A DNA stretch of 21,741 nt from a virus, in the IMG/VR virus record IMGVR_UViG_3300042197_001631, positions 1-21,741 of that record. One strand, written 5' to 3'. This document shows, piece after piece, positions 20,471 through 21,741 of the stretch. Numbering within the stretch: the stretch's first letter is position 1; every line of letters begins with the position of its first letter. A program made the translations under genes and the position numbers. The notes beneath the pieces were generated by a model. That model had not been told where the DNA came from, did no database searches, and saw only the letters and a program-made list of their open reading frames with translations.

Positions 20471-20502
20471 AAAATTTTTCATACCGCCCATGCTATATAT
20501 GG
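20471..20502 (+). promoter_or_regulatory. Rightward extended -10 promoter candidate and second copy of the 30-nt element
   Basis: TGCTATATAT (20491-20500) fits an extended -10 box (TGnTATAAT-like); no good -35 is present, as often with extended -10 promoters. Transcription would start near 20507, shortly before the hammerhead ribozyme, and read into the plus-strand genes. Confidence 0.5.
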
Positions 20503-20537
20503 CGTTCCGTCCCGCGTGTTTTATGTCGTGCGTGACA

Positions 20538-20551
20538 CCCGCGTATGCGGG
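20538..20551 (+). other. Hairpin 5' of the ribozyme
   Basis: CCCGC-GTAT-GCGGG, a perfect 5-bp stem with a 4-nt loop just before stem II of the hammerhead. The sequence ACCCG..TATGCGGG around it resembles stem I of the ribozyme (20591-20604), hinting at a degraded duplicate. Confidence 0.55.
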
Positions 20552-20555
20552 CAGC

Positions 20556-20624
20556 GTAAAGGCCCAAGCCGAAACCGCCTAGTGCGGTCTACCCGTTATG
20601 CGGGTACTGATGAGGCCAACTTAC
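20556..20624 (+). ncRNA. Hammerhead ribozyme, type II (open at stem II)
   Basis: All conserved core parts occur in the right order. The stem II 3' strand GCC (20568-20570) is followed by GAAA (20571-20574). Stem III is A-CCGC / GCGG-U with loop CTAGT (20574-20588). The cleavage nucleotide is C17 at 20589. Stem I is TACCCG / CGGGTA with loop TTATG (20590-20606). Then come CTGATGA (20607-20613) and the stem II 5' strand GGC (20614-20616). The closing pairs A15.1-U16.1, U1.1-A2.1 and G10.1-C11.1 are all satisfied. Stem II can extend past an internal loop (CAA / GCCCAA) by CTTAC against GTAAAG with one bulge. Predicted self-cleavage between 20589 and 20590 would give the downstream gene an mRNA with a 5'-OH and a 47-nt leader starting with the stem I hairpin. 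Confidence 0.88.
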
Positions 20625-20636
20625 CCTGGAGGTGCT

Positions 20637-20978
20637 ATGTCTTCGGACGAGCGCGTCGGGGCCATTCTGGCGGCTCTCGCTGAACCCTTGGCCAAGCTCC
20701 GTGAGGCAGGCAATGTTGCCTGCCCCTCGGATGACTTGGCCCGGGAGGCCATTGAGGGATGCGTCAAGCGTGATGGCTCATGGCGCAAGACTAAGCCGGC
20801 GGATGGTCCGGCGGAGTTGCTCTGGCAACTGGTGAAGTTTCATCGCGGCTCGGGTTCCCTGTACGGGTTCCCGTGGTTCGCGGATGCGGGGCTCCGGGAC
20901 CAACTGGATACCCTCGCGGTTCTGCTGCTCGGCGGGCAGTCCTCTGCGGCTGCGGCTTGGCAACGGGCCTTGTCCTGA
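20637..20978 (+). CDS. Hypothetical protein directly downstream of the hammerhead ribozyme
   Basis: A 113-aa protein. ATG 20637 has GGAGG 4 nt upstream; the frame is also open from an ATG at 20598, but that lies inside stem I and the core of the ribozyme and has no ribosome site, so it is rejected. The protein is helical: SSDERVGAILAALAEPLAKL at the start, then DDLAREAIEGCVKR with DGSWRKTKP, then WQLVKFHRGSGSLYGFPWFA and a C-terminal Leu/Ala-rich helix. No known domain is recognised. It is the first gene of a rightward unit. Its mRNA should be processed by the ribozyme, and it is followed by 218 nt of structured RNA. Confidence 0.65.
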   Translation: MSSDERVGAILAALAEPLAKLREAGNVACPSDDLAREAIEGCVKRDGSWRKTKPADGPAELLWQLVKFHRGSGSLYGFPWFADAGLRDQLDTLAVLLLGGQSSAAAAWQRALS

Positions 20979-20984
20979 CGACGC

Positions 20985-21063
20985 CCGATCCCGGGCAGGT
21001 GGGCAGGGGTAGCGGCATTGCGTCCGCACTAAAGTCCCTGAGTGTTCGCCTGCCCGGGTTCGG
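20985..21063 (+). other. Inverted repeat / branched RNA structure 1
   Basis: The arms CCGATCCCGGGCAGG (20985-20999) and CCTGCCCGGGTTCGG (21049-21063) pair over 15 positions with a single T-T mismatch. The 49-nt interior can form smaller hairpins: GCGG / CCGC and CACT / AGTG. No U-run follows, so it is not a simple terminator. It begins 6 nt after the stop of the 113-aa gene. Confidence 0.65.
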
Positions 21064-21072
21064 TTGCCGTTT

Positions 21073-21169
21073 GACGGTGTCCGAATAGCCCCCTACAGGC
21101 TAGGTACCAGAAGAGGCCCAGGTGGCCTACCGGCTAGGTACCAGAAGAGGGGGCTATTCGGCTGCCGTT
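21073..21169 (+). other. Long inverted repeat enclosing two 25-nt direct repeats (structure 2)
   Basis: CCGAATAGCCCCCT (21081-21094) is the exact complement of 21148-21161. After one mismatch, seven further pairs including G-U extend the arms to 21073 and 21169, about 22 nt each. The 53-nt interior and arm edges contain two copies of a 25-nt element (21092-21116 and 21126-21150, 24 of 25 identical): CCTAC, A or C, then GGCTAGGTACCAGAAGAGG. Each copy can form a small CCTA / TAGG hairpin and contains the palindrome GGTACC. Between the copies is a short AGGCC / GGCCT stem. No U-run follows. It is either a structured RNA leader of the next gene or a DNA site such as an origin or recombination site. 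Confidence 0.8.
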
Positions 21170-21196
21170 CGGTAGTCGGTTCTACAGGAGGTGCGT

Positions 21197-21741
21197 ATGG
21201 TCGCAAGATCACGCACCGCCCGGCCCCTTGGTGTCATCTTGCACCGAGGTGTCTCGCCATTCGATGGCTCGCCCTATGTGGTCATCATGCCACTGGGCAA
21301 GTCTTCTAATGCGAAGACGGGGAGCATGCTCCAGACCTACATTATTAGGTCGCATGTGCATCCGGTCGCAGCGGTGCAATCAGGTGGCGATCTGGCCATC
21401 TGCGGTAACTGCGTCATGCGTGGGCTGGTTGCCACGCAGAAGCGCCGCAACCGGAAGAAAAAGAACTTCCGGGCGTGCTATGTCAACGTAGGCCAGGGCC
21501 CTGCCATGGTCTACGGTGCGTTCAGGCGTGGTCGATACGTGGACTACAGTCCCGCCGACCATGACCAGTTCATCCGTGGTCGCAAGATCCGGTTTGGCAC
21601 ATACGGGGAGCCTGTCCTGATCCCCCTGGAGTTGCTCCGCCATCTGGCAGACATCTCCGGCGGCTGGACGGGCTACACCCACCAGTGGGCCAACCTCGGT
21701 TTCCGAGACTACCAGCGGTTCCTCATGGCCTCAGTCCATGG
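21197..21741 (+). CDS. Conserved uncharacterised phage/plasmid protein (partial, C-terminus off window)
   Basis: The frame is open from ATG 21197 to the window edge, 181 residues. AGGAGG lies 5 nt upstream, one of the strongest sites in the window. The sequence matches a family I recall from phages and plasmids of GC-rich bacteria: start with SPFDGSPYVVIMPLGKSSNAKTG in pieces (about 20-42), MLQTYIIRSHVHPVAAVQSG (about 44-63), CGNC at 69-72 followed by CYVNVGQGPAMVYGAFRRG (about 93-111), a basic KxRFGTYGEPVLIP block, and SGGWTGYTHQW near residues 155-165. The Cys pair plus a later Cys could bind metal. The function is unknown in the family. The gene lies downstream of the two inverted-repeat structures and may share the ribozyme-processed transcript. 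Confidence 0.8.
   Translation, partial: MVARSRTARPLGVILHRGVSPFDGSPYVVIMPLGKSSNAKTGSMLQTYIIRSHVHPVAAVQSGGDLAICGNCVMRGLVATQKRRNRKKKNFRACYVNVGQGPAMVYGAFRRGRYVDYSPADHDQFIRGRKIRFGTYGEPVLIPLELLRHLADISGGWTGYTHQWANLGFRDYQRFLMASVH

Larger units (their letters stand above)
20271..20489. promoter_or_regulatory. Divergent control region
   Basis: An AT-richer stretch of about 220 nt between the leftward 243-aa gene and the rightward unit, without a supported gene. It contains two leftward promoter candidates, a 12-bp tandem repeat and one copy of an imperfect 30-nt element that recurs near 20471. It looks like a regulatory switch region. Confidence 0.6.

Noticed and set aside
20598-20636. Earlier in-frame ATG for the 113-aa gene
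   Set aside because: It lies in stem I and the core of the hammerhead and has no ribosome site; ATG 20637 with GGAGG is better.
20975-21000. CTGACGA followed by a GCCCG-ATCC-CGGGC hairpin, resembling a second hammerhead core
   Set aside because: No GAAA follows stem II and no matching stem III or cleavage site is found; it overlaps the stop of the 113-aa gene.
21081-21161. Long inverted repeat as an insertion-sequence end or simple terminator
   Set aside because: There is no transposase between or beside the arms, no target duplication seen, and no U-run after the stem.
1-21741. Integrase, tRNA or attachment site that would prove a prophage
   Set aside because: I found no recombinase-like protein, tRNA cloverleaf or tRNA-end repeat in the window.

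Overview
The window looks like part of a GC-rich tailed double-stranded DNA phage or prophage (Caudoviricetes type). The evidence is a head and packaging set on the minus strand: portal, large terminase with intact ATPase and nuclease motifs, a candidate small terminase, major capsid protein, scaffold and decoration protein. Many genes overlap by ATGA, GTGA or TAATG. No integrase, tRNA, tape-measure, tail-tube or replication gene is visible. Several small hypothetical families resemble proteins I associate with planctomycete prophages, but that is memory and not proof of host.

Layout. The minus strand from about 19188 down to 1 is one long, mostly head-to-tail gene series. Its 5' part (19188-12636) is accessory: small Cys-rich and hypothetical proteins, a class I SAM methyltransferase, and a set of genes that look like a large phage polyvalent protein split into pieces (15684-16082, 14133-15677, 13375-14133, 13214-13375). 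Next come a C5 cytosine DNA methyltransferase (11692-12570), then scaffold, major capsid protein and decoration protein (8766-11479) closed by a terminator. These are followed by a Pro/Gln/Trp-rich protein, a glycosyltransferase-like protein, a zinc-finger candidate small terminase, large terminase and portal (2651-8543). The 3' end (1-2667) holds small structural genes, an exported thioredoxin-like protein, three membrane proteins that could be holin or spanin-like, and an exported protein cut by the window edge.

Right end. A minus-strand gene (19539-20270) with two good sigma70-type promoters and a strong terminator faces a plus-strand unit across an AT-richer control region with short tandem repeats. 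The plus-strand unit is the most interesting part. A hammerhead ribozyme with all core nucleotides intact (type II, about 20556-20624) lies just before a 113-aa gene. After that gene come two long inverted-repeat structures. The second has about 22-nt arms enclosing two near-identical 25-nt repeats. Then comes a conserved uncharacterised protein that runs off the window. The likely product is a self-cleaving, highly structured transcript.

Rearrangement marks. The DNA methyltransferase sits between 27-bp direct repeats. A 51-bp piece of the polyvalent-protein gene is repeated as an orphan C-terminal fragment. Two neighbouring polyvalent-type proteins begin with the same short N-terminal motif.
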